Shown: positions 1 through 6,167 of the stretch, piece after piece
Numbering within the stretch: position 1 is the first letter of the stretch
How the letters are laid out: the number at the start of each line of letters is the position of its first letter
Assembly: GCA_023415605.1 (NCBI GenBank)
Contig: JAEZKB010000082.1
Location: 1 to 7,983 of the forward strand
DNA: 7,983 nucleotides
Direction of reading: 5' to 3'
Source: Pseudomonadota bacterium
GTDB lineage: Bacteria > Pseudomonadota > Alphaproteobacteria > Rhizobiales > Devosiaceae
Made by a program: the position numbers and the translations under genes
The notes under the pieces: generated by a model
What the model saw: the letters and a program-made list of their open reading frames with translations, nothing else
Databases searched by the model: none
Told to the model about the DNA's origin: nothing

Positions 1-97
1 GGCAGAGCTATGCTGAGTGGCGTCATGCGCGTGGGGGTGGGCATGATCACCACTGACGCGCCTTGCCTTTGCCGCAGGCCGTCGGCAGAGTGAGGCC
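1..97. other. Window edge, gene content unresolved
   Basis: This short lead-in cannot be assigned. On the plus strand one frame is open from the edge to a TGA at 91-93, and another ends at a TGA at 54-56 after a His-rich stretch (HDHH). Either could be the tail of an upstream gene. On the minus strand an ATG at 44-42 could instead open a divergent gene running off the left edge (MPTPTRMTPLSIALP). None of the three has a clear ribosome binding site or a recognisable family, so I make no call. Confidence 0.3.
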
Positions 98-577
98 ATG
101 CGCATCGTCCTTGCCCTGATCGTCGCCCTTTTCGCCCTGCCCGCAGCAGCGGCGGAGTGGGGGCATTATGTCAACGAGCGGTTCGGGGTGGAGGCGGATG
201 TGCCACCCGGGTTCGAGCCGGGAGAGCCGCCGGTCAATGGCGACGGGCTGGCATTCCGGACGCCGACGGCGGAGCTCGCCATCTATGGCAGCTTCCTCGT
301 GACCGACGATTTCGAGGCTGAGGCGCGGCAGCTGATCAAGTATGCCGAGGACGATGGCTGGGGCATCACCTACCAAGCGGTGACGCCGCGCTGGGCGGTG
401 TGGTCGGGCAAGCAGGGCAGCCGCATCGTCTATGTGCGCGCCGTGCCGATCTGCGGCGGCAGCGGCATCGGGGCCTTCCAGTTCACCTATCAGCAGGCGG
501 ACCTCAAGAAGTTCGATCCGGTGGTCGAGCGGCTGGGGCGGAGCCTCAAGGATTCCGGGACTGGGTGGCAGTGCTGA
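98..577 (+). CDS. Small exported protein of unknown function
   Basis: A 159-residue protein that I do not recognise. Residues 1-19 form a clear Sec signal peptide: a basic start (MR), a hydrophobic core rich in Leu, Val and Ala, and a PAAAA-type cleavage region before EWGHYV. The mature part (about 140 residues) should therefore lie in the periplasm or outside the cell. It begins with a short Tyr/Phe-containing segment (HYVNERFGVEADVPPGF), a pattern common in small secreted alphaproteobacterial proteins. There are two cysteines, one in VPICGG near residue 118 and one as the last residue, and they could form a disulphide. A purine-rich GAGTGAGG at 88-95 lies just before the ATG. The gene runs towards the cobalamin operon and ends about 106 bp from cobO. 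Nothing in its sequence ties it to B12, so proximity is probably incidental. Confidence 0.8.
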   Translation: MRIVLALIVALFALPAAAAEWGHYVNERFGVEADVPPGFEPGEPPVNGDGLAFRTPTAELAIYGSFLVTDDFEAEARQLIKYAEDDGWGITYQAVTPRWAVWSGKQGSRIVYVRAVPICGGSGIGAFQFTYQQADLKKFDPVVERLGRSLKDSGTGWQC

Positions 578-591
578 GGCAAAGAGCCCAC

Positions 592-624
592 GCCCTCGTG
601 GTTCGACAAGCTCACCATGAGGGC
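592..624. repeat. REP-like palindromic repeat, copy 1
   Basis: An imperfect palindrome between two converging genes. Bases 592-602 (gccctcgtggt) pair with 614-624 (accatgagggc), giving an 11-bp stem with one G-T pair and an 11-base loop. Read on the minus strand it follows the pattern CCTCAT-GG-TGAGC-NNNN-CGAA-CC-ACGAGG, which the second copy at 642-676 shares. From memory, intergenic repeats of this general form are scattered through many alphaproteobacterial genomes. It may also end transcription from both sides, but no T-run follows, so a classical intrinsic terminator is not supported. Confidence 0.75.
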
Positions 625-641
625 TAGTGAGGGCTCCACGA

Positions 642-676
642 GGACCTCATCCTGAGCGTGGCGAAGGACGAGGTCC
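642..676. repeat. REP-like palindromic repeat, copy 2
   Basis: Bases 642-653 (ggacctcatcct) pair with 665-676 (aggacgaggtcc), giving a 12-bp stem with a single A-C mismatch and an 11-base loop. On the plus strand it reads CCTCAT-CC-TGAGC-NNNN-CGAA-GG-ACGAGG, the same family as the copy at 592-624 but in the opposite orientation. The stem pair that is GG/CC in copy 1 is CC/GG here, so pairing is kept while the bases change. The spacer between the copies (625-641) contains a fragment, ctccacgagg, that looks like the end of a third, decayed unit. The repeat ends 7 bp from the cobO stop codon. Confidence 0.75.
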
Positions 677-683
677 GGGCGCC

Positions 684-1325
684 CTAAAACTCCACGCCCG
701 CCTGTGCTTTAACTCCTGCGCGGAAGGGGTGCTTGATTTCGGTCATTTCGGTGACGAGGTCGGCGATCTCGATGAGTTCGTCCTTGGCGTTGCGGCCGGT
801 GACGATCACGTGGGTGTCGCGCGGCTTGTTCCGGAGCACGTCGAGCACCTCGTCGAGCGGCAGGTAGTCGTAGCGCAGCACGATGTTGAGTTCGTCGAGC
901 AGCACCATCTTGTAGGCAGGGTCGGCGATCAGCGCCTTGGCGCGGTCCCAGGCGGCGCGGGCGGCGGCGAGGTCGCGCTGGCGGTCGGCGACGTCCCAGG
1001 TGAAGCCCTCGCCCATGGCGTTGATGGTGACCAGATCGGGGAATTTTTCCAGCACATCGCGCTCGCCGGTGGACCAGGCGCCCTTGACGAACTGCACGAT
1101 GCCGACGCGAAAACCGTGGCCGATGGCACGGAACACCATGCCGAAGGCGGCGGTGGATTTGCCCTTGCCCTTGCCGGTGTGGACGATGAGGAGGCCCTTC
1201 TCCTCGGTCTTGGTGGCGAGGATCTTGTTCCGCGCTTCCTTCTTCTTCTTCATCTTTTCGGCGTGGTAGGCGTCGCGCTCGGCCTCGGTCATGAGGTCGG
1301 TCTTCTTGGGGGCCTTGTCGGTCAT
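684..1325 (-). CDS. cobO: Cob(I)yrinic acid a,c-diamide adenosyltransferase (CobO)
   Basis: Transfers the 5'-deoxyadenosyl group of ATP to the Co(I) corrinoid, making the Co-C bond of adenosyl-cobyrinic acid diamide in the cytoplasm. It is 213 residues long, normal for the CobO/BtuR/CobA family. The family marks are a lysine-rich N-terminal stretch (KMKKKKEARNK, 24-34) followed by ATKTEEKGLLIVHT, the P-loop GKGKGKST at 51-58, VQFVKGAW at 77-84, GEGFTW at 105-110, the Walker B-like VLLDE at 141-145, TGRNA at 176-180, and the typical C-terminus EIKHPFRAGVKAQAGVEF. The ATG at 1325-1323 shares one base with the stop of the cupin gene (TGATG). An AAGGTG at 1334-1339 lies 8 bases upstream as the ribosome binding site. 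A GTG at 1334 is also in frame but overlaps that site, so I rejected it. This is the last gene of the operon. Sequence and context agree, so the assignment is secure. Confidence 0.97.
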   Translation of the reverse strand: MTDKAPKKTDLMTEAERDAYHAEKMKKKKEARNKILATKTEEKGLLIVHTGKGKGKSTAAFGMVFRAIGHGFRVGIVQFVKGAWSTGERDVLEKFPDLVTINAMGEGFTWDVADRQRDLAAARAAWDRAKALIADPAYKMVLLDELNIVLRYDYLPLDEVLDVLRNKPRDTHVIVTGRNAKDELIEIADLVTEMTEIKHPFRAGVKAQAGVEF

Positions 1326-1678
1326 CAGATCCACACCTTGGTCGCGGCGGTAGCGGGGTCGCCCGAATTGGGTTCGCCTTTTGGCTCGATGAGCATGACG
1401 TGAACCTCGCCTTCGGCTACGGGCCGGTGCATGACGCCGCGTGGCACAACGTAGAGATCGCCCGGACCCATTTCGATGTTCCCCGCTTCGGTCTCCAGCC
1501 GCATGTTGCCCTTCAGCACATAGAAGAAGTCATCTGTGGTTTCGTGTTTGTGCCAGGGGAAAGCACCCTGGAATTTGACCACCATGACGTCGTTGCCGTT
1601 GTACGCAGCCACGATCTTGGGACTCCAGTGCTCGGAAAAGAGCTCGAGCTTTTGCGCGAGGTTGACGGCGTCAGCCAT
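1325..1678 (-). CDS. Small single-domain cupin of the cobalamin operon
   Basis: A 117-residue protein that is one cupin beta-barrel. Motif 1 is PWHKHETTDDFFYVLKG (about 41-57), with H43 and H45 as probable metal ligands. The usual motif-1 glutamate position is held by Asp (D50). Motif 2 is GDLYVVPRGVMHRP (about 73-86), with H84 as the last ligand. Small cupins of this kind bind a divalent metal or a small ligand; the substrate cannot be read from the sequence. It lies between cobN and cobO, overlapping the cobN end by 8 bases and sharing one base with the cobO start. It is therefore likely expressed with them and could have an accessory role in corrinoid or metal handling, which is inference. 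The start at 1678 is chosen because AAGGA at 1687-1691 lies 8 bases upstream; starts further up would only read through the cobN tail. Confidence 0.88.
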   Translation of the reverse strand: MADAVNLAQKLELFSEHWSPKIVAAYNGNDVMVVKFQGAFPWHKHETTDDFFYVLKGNMRLETEAGNIEMGPGDLYVVPRGVMHRPVAEGEVHVMLIEPKGEPNSGDPATAATKVWI

Positions 1679-4600
1679 GGGATAGGTCCTTGCTTGTGTC
1701 CAGGAACTCATAGGCGGAGTTGGAGCGCGGGGTCCAGAAGCCACGGACGCGGGCGTCCTCGAATTTGGAGATGAGTTCGTCGTAGCCGAAGCGGTTGTTC
1801 TGGCGGATGAAGTCGCGGGTCCCGGCGTCTTCGATGAAGGCCTCGAAAGCGAGGTCGAAGTGGTGGGTCTTCACAGCGCCGGTGGTGGCGGCAAAGGCGA
1901 ACATGTAGTCCACCGTGGCGATGATCTCAAAGGCGCCCTTGTAGCCGTGGCGCTTCACGCCATCGATCCATTTCGGGTTCACCACGCGGGAGCGCATGAC
2001 GCGAGAGATTTCCTCCTCAAGCGTGCGGGCGAGCGGACGTTCGGGACGTGAATGATCGTTGTGCCAGGCGGCAGGGCGGCGGCCAGTAAGGCTTTCCGCG
2101 GTGGCCACGAGGCCGCCCTCGAACTGGTAGTAATCATCGGAGTCGAGCAGGTCGTGCTCGCGATTGTCCTGGTTGTGGACGACGGCCTCGATGTCGCCGA
2201 GGCGGGCGGCGAAGCGTTCGCGTTCGGGCACGCCGGCGGTCTGCGCGCCGTAGGCATATTGGCCCCAGTTGAGGAAGGCGTCGGCCAGGTTGGCCTTGGT
2301 CTCCCATTTGCCCGAGTCGATGAGGCCCTGCAGGCCCGCGCCATAGGCGCCGGGCTTGGAACCGAAGATGCGGTGGCCGGCGCGCAGGGCGGCTTCCTCC
2401 GGGCTGGCGCCATCCTTCATCAGTCCCAGAGCGTCGGTGCGCATACGGGCGGCGATGGAGTTGTCGTCCTCGGGTTCGTCGAGGGCGCCGATGGCACGGA
2501 TAGCCCGATCGAAGAGCGCGATCTGGGCAGGGAAGGCATCACGGAAAAAGCCGGAGATGCGGAGGGTGACGTCGACTCTGGGGCGGCCGAGCTTGGCGAG
2601 CGGGATGATCTCGTAGCCGGAGATGCGGAGCGAGCCGGGATCCCAGGTCGGCCTGGCGCCGATGAAGGCCATGGCCTGGGCGATGTCGTCGCCGCCGGTG
2701 CGCATGTTCGAGGTGCCCCAGACCGAGAGGGCGAGCGAGCGCAACGGCGTGCCGTGATCCTGAAAGTGGCGGAGCAGCAGGTTTTCGGCGGACTTCTTGC
2801 CCAGTTCCCAAGCCGTGGGGGTGGGGACGGCGCGGATGTCGACGGAATAGAAATTGCGGCCAGTGGGAAGGACATCGAGGCGGCCGCGTGACGGCGCGCC
2901 TGAGGGGCCCGGTGAAACAAATATTCCGTCGAGGCAGTCGAGCAAGGCATTGATCTCGCTGGGACCGGACGCGCGCAGACGGGGGATGATGGTGGTGCGG
3001 ATGGTCGATAGGACGACGCGTGTTGCCGGCCAGTCGGGGTCGGGTTCACGGCCGTCGAGGAGATCGGCGGCGAGGGATTCCAGGTACTCAACCATCTGTC
3101 CGACCGTGCGGGGCGCCCCCTCCACCAGCTTCGCTGGTCCCCCTCCCCCGCTGCGCAGGGGAGGATCAAGAAGAGATCGAGCCGGATCGGATCCTCCCCC
3201 GTTTACGGGGGAGGGGAACCGTCCGAAGGACGGTGGAGGGGGCGGGCCGATCCACGGCGCGCCCAAGTCGGCGGTCAGCGGGTCGAAGCCGAGTTTGAGG
3301 TCGTCGGCGAGGGCGCGGATGAGGGAGGCGTCGCCAGGCGCTTCGCCACGCGGGACGCGGGCGAGGGCGATGGCGAGGTCGCGTTCGAGGCGGCCGGTGG
3401 GGGACTGGCCGAAGACGTGAAGGCCGTCGCGGATCTGCGCTTCCTTCAAGTCGCAGAGGAAGGTGTCGATGCGGCGGAGGTTGTCGGTGTCGTCGGCGCC
3501 GAGGCCGATGTCGCGGTCGAGGCGGGTATCGCGGGTGAAGTCGAGGATGCGCCTTTGCAGGTCGCGGAGGCGGCGGCGGTCCATGCCGGAGGCGGCATAG
3601 TATTCGTCGAGCAGAGCCTCGAGATCCTTGAGCGGGCCATAGGTCTCGGCGCGAGTGAGCGGCGGTACGAGGTGGTCGATGATCACCGCACCGGTGCGGC
3701 GCTTGGCCTGCGTGCCTTCGCCAGGATCGTTGACGATGAACGGATAAAGATGTGGCAGCTCGGCCCAGAGCGCTGCCGGGTAGGACGATCGGTCCAGCGC
3801 GGTGGCCTTGCCGGGTAGCCATTCGAGATTGCCGTGCTTGCCGTTGTGGATGACGGCATGGGTGCCGAACTCGTGGCGCAGCCAGAGATAGGCGGCGATG
3901 TAGCCGTGCGGCGGCACCAGGTCGGGGTCGTGATAGCTGGCCGTTTCGTCGAGATGATAGCCGCGGGCGGGCTGAAGCAGGACCGCGATGTTGCCGAAGG
4001 TGATGGCGGGGAGGTGGAACGTGTCGGTGCGGCAGAAAGGATCGGTCGAGGGATCGCCCCAGCGGGCCGTCACCTCGGTGCGGATCTTCTCTGGGAGTTG
4101 GGCGAAGAGCTCGCGATAACGAGCAAGGGAGAACGGGATGCCGGCGCCGCGACTGGGAGCGGCATTGGTGGGGCCTTGTTGCAGGAGGCCGATGAGGCCG
4201 TTGCCGGTGAGATCGAGCAAGGTGCTCCCCCCTCCACCACCCTGCGGGTGGTCCCCCTCCCCCGCAGGCGGGAGAGGATCGCCGACTGAAAAGCCGGCGG
4301 TATGGAGAGCCCGCAGAATCACTATCGTGCTCTGTGGCGCGTCGTAGCCGACGCCGTTGGCGAGCCGGCCGTCGCGGGTGGGGTAGTTGGCCAGAACGAG
4401 CGCTACCCTGCGGTCGGCGCGGGGGGTGGAGCGAAGGCGGATCCAGTTCTTGGCGAGGGTCACGGCAGGGCGGATGCCGTCGGTGTCGGGGGCGTAGGCG
4501 GAGAGGGGGCACTGGGTGCGGGCGTGCCAGATGGCGTCGGCCTTGTGGCCGACGATGAGGCCGCCGATGCGGCCATCCAATTCGGGAAGCACGACCTGCA

Positions 4601-5633
4601 TGGCGAGGTCTTTGGACGACAGCCCCTGGACGTCGGCGGCCCACTGCGCTTCGGGGCGGCCGGACTGGACAAGCTGAATGACCGGCGCATCGGTGCCGGC
4701 GAACGGGTTGAGCTTGTCGTCGAGGCCATCGATGCCGAGGGCGAAGCCAGTGAGGTTAAGGATGACGCTCGGCGGGTGCGCAGCGAAGGCCGACTGCACG
4801 AAGCGGAGGCAAGCACCTTCTTTCAGAGTCGAGATGACGAGGGGAAGTGGCGAAAGATCCTGGGCTTCGAGCTCGGCGATCAGGGCGTCGATGGTGGCGG
4901 TGCCGGCACCTTCGAGGGCGGCTCGGTAGAAAAGAAGTGGGACGACCGGTCGAATCAGTGAGTCCGAACGGTCCAGTGTGAGGCCGGTACGCGGGTGGTA
5001 GTGGCCGAAGCGGGGGAAGGGTTGGGGCGCCTCTGGCTCGCCTTCCGCCCACCCATCCTCCCCCACAAGGGAGGAGGTGTGGGCCGGCTCACTGCGCTCG
5101 ATTGTGCCCCGCGCACTGATCGGCACCTCCCCGCTTGTGGGGGAGGATGGGTGAGGGGATGCAATACGCGCAAAGGCCCGCAGCAATGCGTCGGCGTTTT
5201 CGGGGCCGCCGGCGGTGAAGAGGGCATGAAGGTGGGACCAATCCTGCGCGTTCACCGTCGAGCGGTCGCGGAGGACGGGGTCTGGCGTGGCGTCGCCGGG
5301 GAGGAAGGCGACCTTCGTACCAGTCAGAGAGAGGGCGACGAGTTCGTCGAAGCCGTATTGCCAATAGGCGGGGCCGCCCAAGAGGCGGACGACGATCAGC
5401 TTGGCGTGACGGGCAGTCTGGTCGAGCCATAGGTCGACGGAGAGATTGTGGGCGAGGCGAAGGAGGTTGGCCAAACGCAAATTGTCGGCTCCGGCCCTGT
5501 CCGCCGCAGCAGCCAGCATCATCAGTTCGCTATCGGCGGCGGAGAGGAAGAGCAAGTCGGCCGGGGTCTGGGCCAGGTCGATCGCTTCGCCGTCCTGCTG
5601 GGCCGCACCGGCCTGGGCCGCGAGGAGATGCAT
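1671..5633 (-). CDS. cobN: Aerobic cobaltochelatase large subunit (CobN), with three repeat-derived inserts
   Basis: CobN, with CobS and CobT (not in this window), uses ATP to insert Co2+ into hydrogenobyrinic acid a,c-diamide in the aerobic B12 pathway. The frame encodes 1,320 residues, somewhat longer than the roughly 1,250-1,280 I expect for the family. It opens with the typical MHLL start and DLLFLSAADSEL (about 26-37). The CobN/BchH core carries QPARGYHLDET (near 555), HNGKHGNLEWLPGK (from H596), VNDPGEGTQAKRR (near 633), WGTSNMRTGGDD (near 972) and the C-terminal ATTGAVKTHHFDLAFEAF (near 1249). Three stretches do not look like CobN and coincide with palindromic DNA repeats: about residues 161-195, 453-470 and 797-840. 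All three keep the frame open, and removing them would give a chain slightly shorter than usual. The ATG at 5633-5631 overlaps the upstream stop by one base (TGATG); no strong ribosome binding site is visible, so coupling is likely. I expect the protein to work because every core motif is present. Confidence 0.97.
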   Translation of the reverse strand: MHLLAAQAGAAQQDGEAIDLAQTPADLLFLSAADSELMMLAAAADRAGADNLRLANLLRLAHNLSVDLWLDQTARHAKLIVVRLLGGPAYWQYGFDELVALSLTGTKVAFLPGDATPDPVLRDRSTVNAQDWSHLHALFTAGGPENADALLRAFARIASPHPSSPTSGEVPISARGTIERSEPAHTSSLVGEDGWAEGEPEAPQPFPRFGHYHPRTGLTLDRSDSLIRPVVPLLFYRAALEGAGTATIDALIAELEAQDLSPLPLVISTLKEGACLRFVQSAFAAHPPSVILNLTGFALGIDGLDDKLNPFAGTDAPVIQLVQSGRPEAQWAADVQGLSSKDLAMQVVLPELDGRIGGLIVGHKADAIWHARTQCPLSAYAPDTDGIRPAVTLAKNWIRLRSTPRADRRVALVLANYPTRDGRLANGVGYDAPQSTIVILRALHTAGFSVGDPLPPAGEGDHPQGGGGGSTLLDLTGNGLIGLLQQGPTNAAPSRGAGIPFSLARYRELFAQLPEKIRTEVTARWGDPSTDPFCRTDTFHLPAITFGNIAVLLQPARGYHLDETASYHDPDLVPPHGYIAAYLWLRHEFGTHAVIHNGKHGNLEWLPGKATALDRSSYPAALWAELPHLYPFIVNDPGEGTQAKRRTGAVIIDHLVPPLTRAETYGPLKDLEALLDEYYAASGMDRRRLRDLQRRILDFTRDTRLDRDIGLGADDTDNLRRIDTFLCDLKEAQIRDGLHVFGQSPTGRLERDLAIALARVPRGEAPGDASLIRALADDLKLGFDPLTADLGAPWIGPPPPPSFGRFPSPVNGGGSDPARSLLDPPLRSGGGGPAKLVEGAPRTVGQMVEYLESLAADLLDGREPDPDWPATRVVLSTIRTTIIPRLRASGPSEINALLDCLDGIFVSPGPSGAPSRGRLDVLPTGRNFYSVDIRAVPTPTAWELGKKSAENLLLRHFQDHGTPLRSLALSVWGTSNMRTGGDDIAQAMAFIGARPTWDPGSLRISGYEIIPLAKLGRPRVDVTLRISGFFRDAFPAQIALFDRAIRAIGALDEPEDDNSIAARMRTDALGLMKDGASPEEAALRAGHRIFGSKPGAYGAGLQGLIDSGKWETKANLADAFLNWGQYAYGAQTAGVPERERFAARLGDIEAVVHNQDNREHDLLDSDDYYQFEGGLVATAESLTGRRPAAWHNDHSRPERPLARTLEEEISRVMRSRVVNPKWIDGVKRHGYKGAFEIIATVDYMFAFAATTGAVKTHHFDLAFEAFIEDAGTRDFIRQNNRFGYDELISKFEDARVRGFWTPRSNSAYEFLDTSKDLSHG
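3114..3244. repeat. Double inverted palindromic repeat inside cobN (C-terminal insert)
   Basis: Two copies of one repeat unit face each other. The left copy covers about 3114-3167 and the right copy about 3190-3244, with a 22-base spacer. The outermost 13 bases of each side (cgccccctccacc, 3114-3126, and its complement at 3232-3244) match perfectly. Each unit holds two small hairpins: one varies (ccagcttcgctgg on the left, ccgtccttcggacgg on the right) and one has a CCTCCCC core. The hairpins differ between copies but keep their pairing. In cobN the element is translated as a Pro/Gly/Ser-rich stretch of about 44 residues (near 797-840), between GAPWIG and TVGQMVEYLESL. The left unit closely resembles the single unit at 4226-4280. 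Confidence 0.85.
4226..4280. repeat. Single palindromic repeat unit inside cobN (middle insert)
   Basis: One unit of the same family as the element at 3114-3244: a CCCCCTCCACC lead, a perfect 7-bp hairpin with a 3-base loop (4236-4242 with 4246-4252), then CCCCCTCCCCCGC, a GC-rich loop and GAGGATC. The first hairpin is accaccc/gggtggt here but ccagc/gctgg in the 3114 copy, so the stem has changed on both sides. In cobN it encodes a Gly-rich insert with PLPPAGEGDHPQ followed by a run of five Gly (about residues 453-470). It lies between AGFSVGD and LLDLTGNG, a point where I expect a short loop in CobN. Confidence 0.82.
5050..5153. repeat. Long inverted repeat inside cobN (N-terminal insert)
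   Basis: The outer arms, 5050-5069 and 5134-5153, are a perfect 20-bp inverted repeat (left arm begins cacccatcctccccc). An inner 7-bp pairing follows (5073-5079 with 5124-5130). The whole could fold into a long hairpin around a spacer of about 44 bases. Each half is itself a small palindrome with a CCTCCC...GGGAGG core, so it reads as two REP-like units in inverted orientation. In cobN it encodes about residues 161-195, running from HPSSPTSGEV to SSLVGEDGW. The stretch is hydrophilic and lies where I expect CobN to go straight from an alanine-rich helix (LLRAFARIA) to PFPRFGHYHPRTG. It shares the CCTCCCC core with the other two inserts but is a different subtype. Confidence 0.87.
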
Positions 5634-6094
5634 CAGGCTTCGGAGGTCGGCAGCGGGTGGCGGGCCTCGACAATGGCCGTGCAGGCCAGCGCCGACAGGC
5701 CGCCAACGATGGCGATGACCGCAAGGAAGATGGGTTCTGCAAAGGCCGTGCCGACGGTATGGAACAGCATCGCCACGATGCAGCCGACACTGAGGATCGC
5801 GCCGACCAACAGGGAGACTAGCAGGCGGCCGGCTCGGCTGGGCACGAGGTTGGAGAGGACTATCATGGCAATACCGCTGAGCAGCCCTGGTACGGCGCCG
5901 AGCGCATAGCCGCCGAGTAACACCAGCGGCCAGTATGAGGCCATTGTGGCAGCACCGCTCTTGCCGAAAGCGCCGTCGACGACGGTAGAAAGCACCAGGA
6001 AGGCAACGCCACCGATGCCGGGGCCCACGAAGATGGAGAGCAGCAGCAGCATGGTGTTGCGGCGGCGGATCGAGGGGGAGGACTCTTCGGACAT
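5633..6094 (-). CDS. Four-helix inner membrane protein of unknown function in the cob operon
   Basis: A 153-residue protein from the ATG at 6094. I do not recognise the family. The N-terminus is short and charged (SEESSPSIRRRN), followed by four likely membrane helices at about 14-38, 55-82, 90-111 and 120-141. Glycine and proline are frequent within them (FVGPGIGGVAF, GGYALGAVPGLLSG), and a short polar tail (VEARHPLPTSEA) follows. The tail overlaps the cobN start by one base. An in-frame ATG at 6166, one base after the cobW stop, would add 24 residues (MFISGTATGNDEGG...). I prefer 6094 because those codons have lower GC at third positions than the rest, carry a 9-bp hairpin and do not look like the start of a membrane protein. 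Neither start has a good ribosome binding site. Its place between cobalt delivery and cobalt insertion genes hints at a transport or membrane-anchoring role, but that rests on position alone. Confidence 0.8.
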   Translation of the reverse strand: MSEESSPSIRRRNTMLLLLSIFVGPGIGGVAFLVLSTVVDGAFGKSGAATMASYWPLVLLGGYALGAVPGLLSGIAMIVLSNLVPSRAGRLLVSLLVGAILSVGCIVAMLFHTVGTAFAEPIFLAVIAIVGGLSALACTAIVEARHPLPTSEA

Positions 6095-6109
6095 TGCGGC
6101 AACCGTCGT

Positions 6110-6136
6110 GATGAGGGGATGATCGCCCCCCTCATC
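6110..6136. repeat. Perfect 9-bp hairpin upstream of the membrane protein gene
   Basis: Bases 6110-6118 (gatgagggg) pair perfectly with 6128-6136 (cccctcatc) around a 9-base loop. It lies between the cobW stop and the preferred start of the membrane protein. It could be an intercistronic RNA hairpin that tunes message stability or translation, or a decayed repeat unit. No T-run follows on the minus strand, so it is not a standard terminator. Confidence 0.6.
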
Positions 6137-6167
6137 GTTTCCGGTTGCTGTACCCGAGATGAACATC

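Noticed and set aside
592..676. CRISPR-like array
   Set aside because: There are only two units, in opposite orientation, with no regular spacers.
578..683. Classical rho-independent terminator between the converging genes
   Set aside because: The hairpins are strong, but no run of T follows on either strand.
627..1403. Long plus-strand open frame opposite cobO
   Set aside because: It is a mirror of cobO and cupin codons in GC-rich DNA, has no family features, and both minus-strand genes are clear.
3166..4644. Long minus-strand Arg/Pro-rich open frame within cobN
   Set aside because: A shifted frame of cobN with the very high Arg and Pro content typical of GC-rich shadows; CobN motifs are continuous in the true frame.
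3114..5153. Inteins or introns in cobN
   Set aside because: The inserts are only about 20-45 codons, lack intein splicing motifs, and are explained by palindromic repeats that stay in frame.
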